A stretch of DNA of 52,210 nucleotides from the NCBI GenBank assembly GCA_019459325.1, contig JAIBFA010000109.1:1-52210 (forward strand). The letters run 5' to 3'. This DNA is from Thiobacillus sp. (lineage in GTDB: Bacteria; Pseudomonadota; Gammaproteobacteria; Burkholderiales; Thiobacillaceae). Within the stretch, counting starts at the first letter, position 1. Every line of letters starts with the position of its first letter. The notes below the pieces were generated by a model, which was not told the origin of the DNA, did not search any database, and saw only the letters and a program-made list of their open reading frames with translations. A program made the position numbers and the translations under genes. Below, one piece after another: positions 42,398-52,000 of this stretch.

Positions 42398-45300
42398 TCA
42401 CACTTTCTCGACGTCGACCAGGAACGCCTTGAACTCCGGCGTCTGGGTATTGGCGTCGCCCACGAAGGGGGTCAGGGTATTGGTGAGGTAGCCGTTCTTG
42501 GCCACGCCCGTGAAGCCCCAGTGAATGGGAATGCCCACCGTGTAGGTCTTCTTGCCGCCTACCGTCAGGGTCATCAGGCGCCGGGTCACCACGGCCACCG
42601 CGACGATGAATCCACGTTTCGATTTCACCCGCACATGGTCGCCGGATTTGATGGCCTTCTCCTTCGCCAGGTCCTCGCCGATCTCCACGAACTGTTCAGG
42701 CTGGATGATGGCCGAGGATTTCACGTGCTTGGTCCAGAAGTGGAAATGCTCGGTGAGTCGGTAGGTGGTGGCGACAAACGGAAACTTGTCCGGTTTGCCA
42801 AAGCTTTCCCAGTCGCCCTTGAACACCCGCGCCGCCGGGCAGGCGCGTGCCACCGGGTTGTCGGGGAACATCGGGTTGGACACCAGCGGCGACTCGAAAG
42901 GCTCGTAGTGTTCCGGGAAGGGCCCGTCGTTCATCTTGTCCACCGCGAAAAAGCGCGCCACGCCCTCGGGATTCATGATGAAAGGGCTCATGCCCTCCTC
43001 CGGCGCCGAATCCGGCTTGAAGTCGGGGATGTCGGAGCCGCTCCATTTGCCGGTGCCGGCATCCCAGGCGATCAGCTTGCGCGTGGCGTCGTAGGGCTTG
43101 CCGGCCGGGTCGCAGGAGGCGCGGTTGTAGAGGATGCGGCGGTTGGCCGGCCAGGCAAAGGCCCAGTTCAGCGTCTGCCCGATGCCGAATGGATCGGCAT
43201 TGTCGCGCCGTGCCATCAGGTTGCCCTTCTCGCTCCAGGCGCCGGCAAAGATCCAGCAGCCGCATGCGGTGGAACCGTCGTCGCGCAATTCGGCAAAGCC
43301 GTTGATTTGCTCGCCGGCCTTGACCAGCACCTTGGTCGGGTCCTTGGGATCGGTCACGTCCTTCAGCGCCTTGCCGGAGAACTCCTTCGCCAGCTCTTCC
43401 GGCGAAGGGAAATCGGGGCGCCGGTGCTTCCAGCTCAGATTGAGAATCGGATCGGGGAAGGTGCCGCCGTCCTTCTTATACAGTTCGCGGATCCTGAGGA
43501 AGATGCCGGCCATGATCTCCTGGTCCGACAGCGCATCGCCGGGCGGCTCGGCGCCCTTCCAGTGCCATTGCAGCCAGCGTCCGGAATTGACCAGGCTGCC
43601 GTCCTCCTCGGCAAAGCAGGTCGACGGCAGGCGGAACACCTCGGTCTGGATCTTGGCGGGGTCGACGTCGTTGTACTCGCCGTGGTTCTGCCAGAACTCG
43701 GCCGTTTCGGTTGCCAGCGGGTCGATGGTGACGAGGTATTTCAGCTTCGCCAGCGCGCCCGACACCTTGACCTTGCACGGCGCCGACGCCAGCGGATTGA
43801 AGCCCTGGCAGACATAGCCGTTCATCATGCCGTTGTTCATGTTCTCGAACACCTGCAGGATGTCGTAGGTCTTGTCGAGCTTGGGCAGCCAGTCGTAGCA
43901 CCAGTTATTGTCCGCGGCGGCGGCGTCGCCATACCACGCCTTCATGGTGCTGACGAAGAACTTGCCGTAGTTCGACCAGTAGGACAGCTGGCCGGGCCGC
44001 AGCGGTTTGAAGGCACGCTTGTCGATGTAGGCCTGGTAATCCTGTTCCTTCTCGCCCGGCAGCGTCATGTAGCCCGGCAGCAGGTTGGACAGCAGGCCCA
44101 GATCGGTCAGCCCCTGGATGTTGGAGTGCCCACGCAGCGCATTCATGCCGCCGCCCGCCACGCCGATGTTGCCCAGCAGCAGCTGCACCATCGCGCCGGT
44201 GCGGATCATCTGCGAACCCTGCGAGTGCTGCGTCCACCCCAACGCGTACATGATGGTCATGGTCTTGTTGGAGGCCGAGGTCTCCGCGATCATCTCGCAC
44301 ACCTTGAGGAAGGCCTCCTTCGGCGTGCCGCAGATGGTCGACACCATGTCCGGCGTGTAGCGGCTGTAGTGCGCCTTCATCAGCTGGTAGACGCAACGCG
44401 GGTCCTGCAGCGTGGGATCGGTTTTGGCAAAGCCGTCCTCGCCGATCTGGTAGCCCCAAGTGGATTTGTCGTAGTTGCGCTTCTCCGCGTTGTAGCCGGA
44501 GAAGAGACCCTTCTCGAAGGTGTACGCCTCGTTCACCAGGAAGCTGAAGTCGGTGTAATTCTTCACGTATTCGTGATGAATCCTGTCGTTCGACAGCAGG
44601 TAATTGATGATTCCGCCCAGGAAGGCAATGTCGGATCCGGCACGGATCGGCGCATAGAAATCGGACACTGCCGCCGAGCGGGTGAAGCGCGGGTCGACCA
44701 CGATGAGCCGCGCCTTGCGGTGCGCCTTCGCCTCGGTCACCCACTTGAAGCCGCAGGGGTGTGCCTCGGCGGCGTTGCCGCCCATGATCAAAACCAGGTC
44801 CGTGTTCTTGATGTCAACCCAATGGTTGGTCATCGCTCCTCGGCCAAACGTCGGGGCAAGACTTGCCACCGTCGGGCCATGTCAGACACGTGCTTGATTG
44901 TCGAATGCGAGCATCCCCAGGCTACGGACGACTTTATGCGTCAGATAGCCGGTTTCGTTGCTGGAAGCGGACGCGGCCAGAAAACCGGTGGTGGTCCAGC
45001 GGTTCACCGTGGCGCCGTCCTGGTTCGTGGCCACGAAGTTCTTGTCCCGATCGTCCTTCATCAGCTTGGCGATGCGGTCTAAGGCCTCGTCCCACGAGAT
45101 GCGCGTCCATTCCTTGCCGCCGGGCGCGCGATATTCCGGGGTTTGCAGGCGATTGGGGCTGTGCACGAAATCGAGCAGGCCGGCACCCTTCGGGCACAGG
45201 GTGCCGCGATTCACCGGATGGTCCGGATCGCCTTCGATATGGATGATTTCGGTGTGAGCGTTTTTGGACTTGTCGCCCAGGCTGTATAGCAGGACGCCGC

Positions 45301-45469
45301 AGCCCACCGAGCAGTAGGGACAGGTGTTGCGGGTTTCGGTGGCGCGGGCGAGCTTGAAAGCACGCACCTGCGCCAGCGCCTCGCCGGGGGCAAACCCCAG
45401 CGCCGCCAGACTGGAACTGCCGACCCCGGCCGCGCAAATCCTGAAGAACTGTCTTCGAGTCACTTGCAT
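42398..45469 (-). CDS. fdnG: Formate dehydrogenase catalytic subunit, selenoprotein
   Basis: A 1023-residue molybdopterin enzyme read through an in-frame TGA at 44882-44884, residue 196, the same position as selenocysteine in E. coli FdnG. Before the TGA: a twin-arginine signal ([15 protein letters not shown]), the [4Fe-4S] motif CPYCSVGCG and ...[10 protein letters not shown]. After it: [24 protein letters not shown], continuing as a standard FdnG to the stop. Splitting it into two genes would be wrong. It oxidises formate in the periplasm. GGAGG precedes the ATG, just after an 11-bp inverted repeat. tRNA-Sec, SelA and SelB are encoded downstream in the same operon. Confidence 0.97.
44846..44884 (-). 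promoter_or_regulatory. Bacterial SECIS element downstream of the Sec codon
   Basis: On the minus strand, directly after TGA, comes CATGGCCCGACGGT, then an apical hairpin GGCAA-GTC-TTGCC. From memory, the sequence around GGCAAGTCTTGC closely follows E. coli fdnG (GCGAGUCUUGC). The distance from UGA to the apical loop is what SelB needs. It lies entirely within the coding sequence. Confidence 0.88.
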
Positions 45470-45484
45470 TTTGTCCCTCCTTTA

Positions 45485-45511
45485 TTTTTATGCGTCAGAA
45501 ACGCATAAAAA
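45485..45511. promoter_or_regulatory. 11-bp perfect inverted repeat upstream of fdnG
   Basis: Arms TTTTTATGCGT and ACGCATAAAAA flank a 5-bp centre, 16 bp before the fdnG ATG, abutting its ribosome binding site. In mRNA it would form a hairpin beside the GGAGG; in DNA it could be a dimeric regulator's operator. It lacks a U-tract in the right place for an intrinsic terminator. Confidence 0.6.
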
Positions 45512-45617
45512 AACTATAGAAACAAAAAGCAGTTATACAAACCTTCTATTGATTCACTGTATCTGCCAGCGGAGGCACCATGATTATTCTGGGCTTCGTG
45601 CGGTACCTTCGTGCCGG

Positions 45618-45896
45618 TTAGTGTTCCCCGGCCTGGAGTTGGGACAGGCTCACCCCCGCCGACACCAGATAATCCCGCACATGGCGCAGCTCTTGTTTGG
45701 TGCAGGTGTTGCTGTTGTGCGGGCGGTGAATGAAACCTTCCACGCCGTTCAGCACCACGCGGAAACTCGCTCCGTGATGCGGTTCCACCTTGGCACCCAG
45801 ATGCGTCAGCATCGATTCCACCTCGCGCCAGTGGACATTGCCGCTGACCGGGCCTTCAAAAATTGAGCGCAACAGGCTCTCATGTTTGTGACTCAT
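45618..45896 (-). CDS. HicA-like small protein without a HicB partner
   Basis: A 92-residue protein from MSHKHESLLRSIFEGPVSGNVHWREVESML, followed by THLGAKVEPHHGASFRVVLNGVEGFIHRPHNSNTCTKQELRHVRDYL. It has the dsRBD-like fold of HicA mRNA-interferase toxins, but the usual His of the G-S-H motif is replaced (HHGASFRV). No HicB antitoxin gene is adjacent. It is therefore probably not a functional toxin and may bind RNA. An in-frame start 10 codons earlier is possible. The gene is downstream of the large GGDEF/EAL gene on the same strand. Confidence 0.75.
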   Translation of the reverse strand: MSHKHESLLRSIFEGPVSGNVHWREVESMLTHLGAKVEPHHGASFRVVLNGVEGFIHRPHNSNTCTKQELRHVRDYLVSAGVSLSQLQAGEH

Positions 45897-45963
45897 GGCA
45901 GCACTCAAAGGGCATCCAACATGCATTCAGCATAGAACCTGAGCTGTCACAACGCGAATCGTG

Positions 45964-48900
45964 TTACAGGAGGGTGTCCGCCTTGCCGGCCGGCGCCATG
46001 CGTTCACGCAAAAATTCTTTCAGCGCTGCCGATGCAAGGGGGCGACTGAACAGGTAGCCCTGCACCCCCTGGCACCCCTCCCTACGCAGAAACGCCAGTT
46101 GCTCCTGCGTTTCCACGCCTTCGGCAACGGTATCCAGACGCAGACTATGCGCCAGCTGAATGACGGCGCGGACAATGGCTGCATTGTCCGGATCGGTATT
46201 GACGTCGCGTACAAAGGAGCGGTCGATCTTCAGCCGATCGACCGCAAAGCGCTTGAGGTAGCTGAGCGACGAATAGCCGGTGCCGAAATCGTCGATCGAC
46301 AGCCGCACGCCGAGCACCTTCAGCCGCCGTACCGTGTCCAGGGTGTTCTCCACGTCCTGCAACAGGATGGACTCGGTCAGTTCCAGTTCCAGCAGATGCG
46401 CCGGCAGGCCGCTCCGGTCGAGCGCACCCGCCACCATCTCGACCAGGCCGGCGCGGCGGACCTGCAGGGCAGACAGGTTGACCGACAGGGTCAGGTCGGG
46501 CCATCCGGCCTGACGCCAGCTCTGTGCCTGGCGACAGGCTTCTTCCATCACCCAGGCGCCGATCGACACAATGAGGCCGCAGTCTTCCGCCACCGGTATG
46601 AAGCGGGCCGGCACGACCTCGCCGAGTTCCGGATTGTGCCAGCGCAGCAAGGCTTCCATCCCGATCACCCTGCCGCTGCTGATCTCCATCTGCGGTTGAT
46701 AGTGCAGGTAAAACTCGGCCCGGAATAGCGCCTGGTTCAGACGGTTCTGCAGCAGCAGGTGCTCGTGTGCCTGCTGGTTCATCCTGTCGTCGAAGAAGCG
46801 ATAGATATTTCGGCCGGCGTCCTTGGCGTTGTACATCGCCGTATCGGCCTTTTGCAGCAGGCTGTCGAAGTCCTTGCCATCCTCGGGATAAATTGCGATG
46901 CCGATGCTGCCGGAGGTATTCAGCACATGGCCATTGATCTCCGCCGGCTCGGCCAGATGCACGAGGATCTTGCTGGCGATGCGCTCTACGGTTTCCAGGT
47001 CGGGGATGTCATTCAGCAGCAGGATGAATTCGTCACCGCCCTGCCGGCTGATGGTGTCGCTCTCGCGCATGCACTGGGACAGACGCGTGACGACCTCCAG
47101 CAGCAGCCGGTCGCCGGCCATGTGCCCCAGCGTATCGTTCACCACCTTGAAATTGTCGAGGTCGAGGAACAGCATGGCCACCCGCGACCGGGAACGCTCG
47201 GCCATGGCGAGGGCATGTTTGAAACGGTCGCGCAGCAGCACGCGGTTGGGCAGGCCGGTAAGCGCATCGTGGTGGGCCAGGAACTCGATGCGCGCCTCGG
47301 CCTGTTTGCGCTCGGTGATGTCGCGGTCCACCCCCTGAAATCCGATCAGTTCCCCGGTTTCGCTGAACAGCGCCGAAGCATTGGATTCGAAGGTGCGATA
47401 ACTGCCATCGCGATGGCGCCAGCGCAACACGATGTTTTGCCAGCCTTGTTGGGCTGACACCGCTCTTACAAATGTCTCGTGAAGCAAGGGCAAGTCATCC
47501 GGATGTACCAGGCTGTCGGAATCCATCACCAGGAATTCCTCTGCGCTATAGCCCAGATTGGCGAGGCCCCGCTGATTGCTGTAGGTATGCCGCCCCTGCA
47601 CGTCGATCGACCAGATCCAGTCGGCGGAGTGTTCCGCCATGGCACGGAAGCGCGCTTCGCTCTCGCGCAGGGCCTCTTCGGCTCGCCTGCGGTCGGTGAT
47701 GTCCACGAAATTGACGACCGCGCCCACCAGTTCGCCATTGTGGTACATGGGGTGGGACCAGTACTCCACCGGGAAGCTGCTGCCATCCTTGCGCCAGTGC
47801 ACCTCGCTGTCGACGTGCGTGGATTTGCCCTGCAGGGTGGAGTGGTGAAGATGACAGTCTTGCTTGGGGTACGGACGGCCGTCCGGATAGGTGTGATGAA
47901 TGAGCGGATGCACGCTCTTGCCGAGCATCTCTTCCTGCGTGTAACCCAGCATGTTGAGGCAGGCCGGATTCACGAAGGTGCAGAGTCCCTGGGTGTCGAC
48001 CCCAAAGATCGCCTCGGGGGAGGAATCCAGCAGCAGGCGGAAGCGCTCCTCGCTCTCGCGCAGGGCCGCCAGCGACGCGCGATGGCCCATGGCCACGCCA
48101 AGATCAGTGGCCAGTTTTTCCAGCAGCATCACTTTCTCCAGCCCGAACGTGTGCGGTTCGTGACTGTAGACATTGAGCGCGCCGACCACCCGCCCATTCA
48201 CCCGCAACGGTGTGGCAGCCGACGAACGGTAGCCCTGCGCGCGTGCGCGCTCCCGCCACGGCGCGAACCGCTGGTTGACTTCGGTATCGTTGTTGACCAC
48301 GGTGGTGCCCATGCGGATGGCGGTACCTGTCGGCCCCCGTCCTTGCGGCGAGTCGTCGCAACGGATATCCACCTGGCTGAGATAGTCCTGGGCAAATCCG
48401 GCCTCGGCCACCGGACGCACCGTCAGGCCGTCTTCATCCAGCAGGCCGATCCAGGCCATGCGAAACAGGTCGCCCCTGATCATTTCCTGGCAGATGCGCT
48501 CCATCAGTTCCTGCTCGGACAGATCCGCCATCAGCATCTGGTTGACCGCCGCGATCGTTTGCAGCAGCAGATTGCGCCGCTGCATGACCAGCGCCTCGCG
48601 CTTCTGTTCGGTCACTTCGCGCAGGCTGCCCACCATGCGCACAGGCTTGCCGCTTTCGTCGCGCTCCACCACTTTGCCGCGGTTTTGCACCCAGATCAGG
48701 CTGCCATCCATGTGACGGATGCGGTGTTCGCAATCGAAAGCTGGCTGCCCGCCCAGACAGCCCTGGATGGCCGCCATCACCGTTTCCCGCTCCGGGCCGT
48801 GTACGCGGGCGAGGGCCTTTTGCCAGGCGTGCTGATGCTGCCGCGGGTTCAGTCCCATCAGCCGTGCCCACTGCGCGTTATGTCGCACCCGCCCACTCGA

Positions 48901-49299
48901 GAGTTCCCAGTCCCATATGCCTTCACCGATGATGGCCAGGGCATGGGCCTGTTCATCCCCGGCGGCGGGCGGTTTGTGGATCGACCTGTCCGTCTTCTTC
49001 ACCGCGCCGGGGTCGCGCCCCTCAGCCAGCAAAGCCTTGGCGAGGCGGCGCTGCTTTCTCGCCTCGCCGAGCGAGATGTCCGGATAGACCCCCAACGCCA
49101 GGGTTTTGCGCTTGCCGCCAAAGCGGTAATCCAGTCGCCAGTAGCGTGAACCGTCCGGCCGCACCAGCAGATACATGCCGCCACCGTCTGCCAGTTTGAC
49201 CGGCTTGTCGCCCGGTTGGGTCTGGCGGATATGGCTATCGGTGAGGGGGGCAGCTGCACGGGCCATGAAGGCTTGGACGGGATAACGCGGTGGCGGCAT
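45964..49299 (-). CDS. Integrase arm-type DNA-binding domain fused to PAS/GAF/PAS/PAS-GGDEF-EAL
   Basis: A 1111-residue protein with an unusual layout. Residues 15-100 (LTDSHIRQTQPGDKPVKLADGGGMYLLVRPDGSRYW and LALGVYPDISLGEARKQR) are the DUF4102 arm-binding domain otherwise found at the N-terminus of P4-type phage integrases. Next come PAS (118-232), GAF (245-405), PAS (415-535) and PAS (545-660). GGDEF is intact (GGDEF at 754-758) and EAL likewise (EAL at 882-884, DDFGTG at 1003-1008), so both cyclase and phosphodiesterase activity are possible. There is no membrane segment. A start at 49266 (MARAAAPLTDS) is equally possible; no good ribosome binding site decides it. Confidence 0.92.
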   Translation of the reverse strand: MPPPRYPVQAFMARAAAPLTDSHIRQTQPGDKPVKLADGGGMYLLVRPDGSRYWRLDYRFGGKRKTLALGVYPDISLGEARKQRRLAKALLAEGRDPGAVKKTDRSIHKPPAAGDEQAHALAIIGEGIWDWELSSGRVRHNAQWARLMGLNPRQHQHAWQKALARVHGPERETVMAAIQGCLGGQPAFDCEHRIRHMDGSLIWVQNRGKVVERDESGKPVRMVGSLREVTEQKREALVMQRRNLLLQTIAAVNQMLMADLSEQELMERICQEMIRGDLFRMAWIGLLDEDGLTVRPVAEAGFAQDYLSQVDIRCDDSPQGRGPTGTAIRMGTTVVNNDTEVNQRFAPWRERARAQGYRSSAATPLRVNGRVVGALNVYSHEPHTFGLEKVMLLEKLATDLGVAMGHRASLAALRESEERFRLLLDSSPEAIFGVDTQGLCTFVNPACLNMLGYTQEEMLGKSVHPLIHHTYPDGRPYPKQDCHLHHSTLQGKSTHVDSEVHWRKDGSSFPVEYWSHPMYHNGELVGAVVNFVDITDRRRAEEALRESEARFRAMAEHSADWIWSIDVQGRHTYSNQRGLANLGYSAEEFLVMDSDSLVHPDDLPLLHETFVRAVSAQQGWQNIVLRWRHRDGSYRTFESNASALFSETGELIGFQGVDRDITERKQAEARIEFLAHHDALTGLPNRVLLRDRFKHALAMAERSRSRVAMLFLDLDNFKVVNDTLGHMAGDRLLLEVVTRLSQCMRESDTISRQGGDEFILLLNDIPDLETVERIASKILVHLAEPAEINGHVLNTSGSIGIAIYPEDGKDFDSLLQKADTAMYNAKDAGRNIYRFFDDRMNQQAHEHLLLQNRLNQALFRAEFYLHYQPQMEISSGRVIGMEALLRWHNPELGEVVPARFIPVAEDCGLIVSIGAWVMEEACRQAQSWRQAGWPDLTLSVNLSALQVRRAGLVEMVAGALDRSGLPAHLLELELTESILLQDVENTLDTVRRLKVLGVRLSIDDFGTGYSSLSYLKRFAVDRLKIDRSFVRDVNTDPDNAAIVRAVIQLAHSLRLDTVAEGVETQEQLAFLRREGCQGVQGYLFSRPLASAALKEFLRERMAPAGKADTLL

Positions 49300-49517
49300 C
49301 CTACGCGTCGGGCACCGGCCCGCATACCGTCAAACTGTCCTGTGCCGGCTGGTATAAATGGCAGAAAATCCCACAAAATCAGCAATGTTTTAGCGGTGCC
49401 GCAGCCGTCTGACGACCGCCGGCGTCGACGCCAGCGGCTGGCACGATGCGGGCGGCGGAGGGGGTCCGCCGACGCGGCGGCGGTTGGCGCAAACAGCCTT
49501 CCTCCGCCCCGCTATTT

Positions 49518-49976
49518 TTAGCGCGGCACCACGCGGGCGTTCTCGCCGCTGCCTTCAACCCGTACGCGCATGCCTTCCCGCAGGCGGTCATCCCGCGGCT
49601 GCGTAATCGTTACGCGGCCACCGGTCACCATGTTGACGGTGATCCGCTGCGCATCCCTTTTGGCGATTTTGCTCTCGGCATAGGTGCCAGCCACCCCGCC
49701 CAATACCGCACCTGCCACCGTGGCGGTGGTACTGTCGCCCACCCCGGCACCAAGCAGTCCGCCTGCCACCGCGCCAACGGCTGTCCCTACCCCCAACTTG
49801 TACTTGTCATCCACCTCGATATTTTCCAACTGCGCGATGGTGCCGTCGCGCTCCGACTGGCTCGTGGCCGTGCTGCCCGTTTCTCCATATTTCGTTCCAC
49901 CCAGGCTGCCCATGTCGGCACACCCCCCCACCAAGGCTACACACAACAATAATGGCACTGCAAGTCGCTGATTCAT
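49518..49976 (-). CDS. Glycine-zipper outer-membrane lipoprotein (SlyB/OmpA-linker type)
   Basis: A 152-residue protein with a lipoprotein signal (LLLCVALVGGCADMG). A glycine-zipper 2TM segment (GVGTAVGAVAGGLLGAGVGDSTTATVAGAVLGGVAGTYAESK) fits the family of envelope lipoproteins like SlyB and PcP. A short beta-rich C-terminus follows (ITVNMVTGGRVTI...GMRVRVEGSG). It probably stabilises the outer membrane. AAGGAGA precedes the ATG. It is divergent from the MscS gene. Confidence 0.87.
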   Translation of the reverse strand: MNQRLAVPLLLCVALVGGCADMGSLGGTKYGETGSTATSQSERDGTIAQLENIEVDDKYKLGVGTAVGAVAGGLLGAGVGDSTTATVAGAVLGGVAGTYAESKIAKRDAQRITVNMVTGGRVTITQPRDDRLREGMRVRVEGSGENARVVPR

Positions 49977-50079
49977 GGCGCATCTCCTTTTGGCATGTCA
50001 GCCATCAGTATAGGAAACAAGCGAAGCTTTAAAATCCCCCAGACGCCCTGCTAACCAACCCGGCAGCACAACCCTACTC

Positions 50080-51189
50080 ATGAATGATCTGGCACAACAA
50101 CTCAGTCTCTCCTTCCTGGCCGCATCCTGGCTTCCCCAGGTGCTCGCGGTCGTCGTCGTCGTTGTCGTCGTCAACCTCAGCGTCTACTACCTGCTGCGTC
50201 GTATCGAAAAGCTTGCTGCACGCACCGCGGCCGTTTGGGACGATGCCCTGATCAAGGCCGTCCGCAAGCCACTGACCCTCATTGTCTGGGTGACGGGCGT
50301 GGCCTTCGCCTTTCAGATCGTGCACGAGCACAGCGGCGCCCCCCTGTTCGGTTTCGTCGTTCCCACTCGCGACACCCTCATCATTGCCGCGCTGGCCTGG
50401 TTCCTGCTGCGGCTGATCGGTCAGACCTCCCGCACCTATCTCGCCCGCAGTGTGGCGACGGGGGACGCGGTGGATCGCACCACGGTCGATGCAATTTCCA
50501 AGCTGGGCCGCTTCTCGGTCATCATCGTCGCGGCCCTGGTCGTCCTGCAAACCCTCGGATTCAGCGTGTCCGGCGTGCTGGCCTTCGGCGGCATCGGCGG
50601 CATTGCAGTGGGCTTTGCCGCCAAGGACATGCTGGCCAACTTCTTCGGCGGCCTGACCATCTATCTGGACCGGCCGTTTGCGGTGGGCGAATGGATCCGT
50701 TCGCCGGAAAAGCAGATTGAAGGCACGGTGGAGCACATCGGCTGGCGCCATACGCGCGTGCGTGCTTTCAACAAGAATCCGATCTATGTGCCGAATGCCC
50801 TGTTCACCACCATCGTGGTGGAAAACCCCTCGCGCATGACCAACCGGCGGATCAAGGAAACCATCGGCATCCGCTATGCCGATCTCGATAAAATGACCGC
50901 CATCGTCGCCGACGTGAAGGCCATGCTGCAGGCTCACCCCGAGATCGATACCGGCGCCACCCTGATCGTCAACTTCAACCAGTTTGCCGCCTCGTCGCTG
51001 GACTTCTTCATCTACACCTTCACCAAAACGGTCGAATGGGTGCAGTACCATGAAGTCAAGCAGGATGTGCTGCTGAAAACGGCGGCCATCATCCAGGCCC
51101 GCGGCGCGGAGATTGCCTTCCCGACCCGCACCCTGCATATCGAGTCCGCCCCGGGCGAAGCGCACCTGGTTGATCCGCAGGGGACGTGA
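50080..51189 (+). CDS. MscS family mechanosensitive ion channel
   Basis: A 369-residue inner-membrane protein with four N-terminal hydrophobic segments (VLAVVVVVVVVNLSVYYLL, PLTLIVWVTGVAFAFQI, LIIAALAWFLLRLI, FSVIIVAALVVLQTLGF). The pore helix and beta domain come next: GVLAFGGIGGIAVGFAAKDMLANFFGGLTIYLDRPFAVGEWI, then the ASSLDFFIYTFT C-terminal domain. It releases solutes under hypoosmotic shock. No ribosome binding site is obvious. An inverted repeat follows the stop. Confidence 0.92.
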   Translation: MNDLAQQLSLSFLAASWLPQVLAVVVVVVVVNLSVYYLLRRIEKLAARTAAVWDDALIKAVRKPLTLIVWVTGVAFAFQIVHEHSGAPLFGFVVPTRDTLIIAALAWFLLRLIGQTSRTYLARSVATGDAVDRTTVDAISKLGRFSVIIVAALVVLQTLGFSVSGVLAFGGIGGIAVGFAAKDMLANFFGGLTIYLDRPFAVGEWIRSPEKQIEGTVEHIGWRHTRVRAFNKNPIYVPNALFTTIVVENPSRMTNRRIKETIGIRYADLDKMTAIVADVKAMLQAHPEIDTGATLIVNFNQFAASSLDFFIYTFTKTVEWVQYHEVKQDVLLKTAAIIQARGAEIAFPTRTLHIESAPGEAHLVDPQGT

Positions 51190-51497
51190 TGCCCATCCGA
51201 CCCTTGGCGGCGGCTTGAACGATCCAGGCAGGCCGCGCAACCGGCCTCAGCCCAGTCCTGCCGTGGGCTGAGGCGGCCTTCCTTGCCAAGGCAGGCCATG
51301 CCCTTCATACTGGGCCGACGAATTGGTCTTTTGGTCAGTCCTCCAGCCCTTCGCGGGCACACCGTCGGCTTTCCTCATTGGCATCCATCCGCGCGCAACC
51401 CGGGCGCGGTTGCCGCAGCCCCACTGCGATCTTTCGCCTATCCACCCACGCTGGCTACGGCATCGTCGCGCCAGCGGCCCACCATGAGAATCAAACC
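51190..51497. other. Intergenic stretch before the IF-1 paralogue
   Basis: Holds the strong hairpin next to the MscS stop and, presumably, the promoter and leader of the IF-1-like gene. No gene is supported. I recognise no riboswitch. Confidence 0.5.
51244..51274 (+). terminator. Strong hairpin after the MscS gene
   Basis: Perfect 11-bp arms GCCTCAGCCCA and TGGGCTGAGGC with a 9-nt loop, 54 bp past the stop. No U-tract follows, so it is a possible transcript-stabilising hairpin or Rho-assisted terminator rather than a canonical intrinsic one. Confidence 0.5.
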
Positions 51498-51761
51498 ATG
51501 TCGAAAGAAGAACTCGTAGAAATGGAAGGCGTCGTCAGCGAAGTGCTGCCGCAAACCCGCTTCCGCGTCACTCTGGACAACGGCTTCGAGATCACCGCCT
51601 ACGCTTCTGGAAAAATGCGCAAGCACCGCATTCGTATCCTGGCCGGTGACAAGGTCACCATCGAAATGTCGCCCTACGACCTCACCAAAGGACGTATCAA
51701 TTTCCGCCACAAGGACACCAATGCCCAACCGCGCCCCGCTACGCAGAGACGCTACAACTGA
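51498..51761 (+). CDS. infA: Translation initiation factor IF-1 paralogue
   Basis: An 87-residue S1-fold protein: [72 protein letters not shown] matches IF-1 throughout. It has about 15 extra residues ([15 protein letters not shown]) compared with the normal 72, a basic tail that could bind RNA. It is not in a ribosomal-protein operon here, and many betaproteobacteria carry a second solitary infA, so it is probably the accessory copy. Confidence 0.9.
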   Translation: MSKEELVEMEGVVSEVLPQTRFRVTLDNGFEITAYASGKMRKHRIRILAGDKVTIEMSPYDLTKGRINFRHKDTNAQPRPATQRRYN

Positions 51762-52000
51762 CGCGGAACCGCTCGCCAATCCAGTACTGCGTAAGGTGTC
51801 GCCTTGCTGGATACACGTTGACTTGGTCTGAAAATACCCCGACGTGCCATGAAACTATTGCATTGATCCCGCCCCTAAGTTGCGAGGCCATGCATTTAGT
51901 CATGGGGTTAGCCTTGAAAGTCGTCGAGTAGTAGGGATATTAGGCCTTGGACATCCCGGTAACGATTGGAATATTTGCAACCAAAACAGGAGATTTGCCC

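Noticed and set aside
42398-44869. A separate gene starting after the TGA of fdnG
   Set aside because: The sequence on both sides of TGA matches FdnG without gap, and SECIS, SelA, SelB and tRNA-Sec are present.
42086-45082. Open frame of 998 codons on the plus strand opposite fdnG
   Set aside because: It is a codon-bias shadow of the GC-rich fdnG and fdnH genes; its translation is His/Leu/Arg-rich with no domain.
45618-45896. Active HicAB toxin-antitoxin system
   Set aside because: No HicB gene is next to it and the active-site His of the G-S-H motif is missing.
51244-51274. Canonical intrinsic terminator after the MscS gene
   Set aside because: The stem is perfect, but no run of T follows it.
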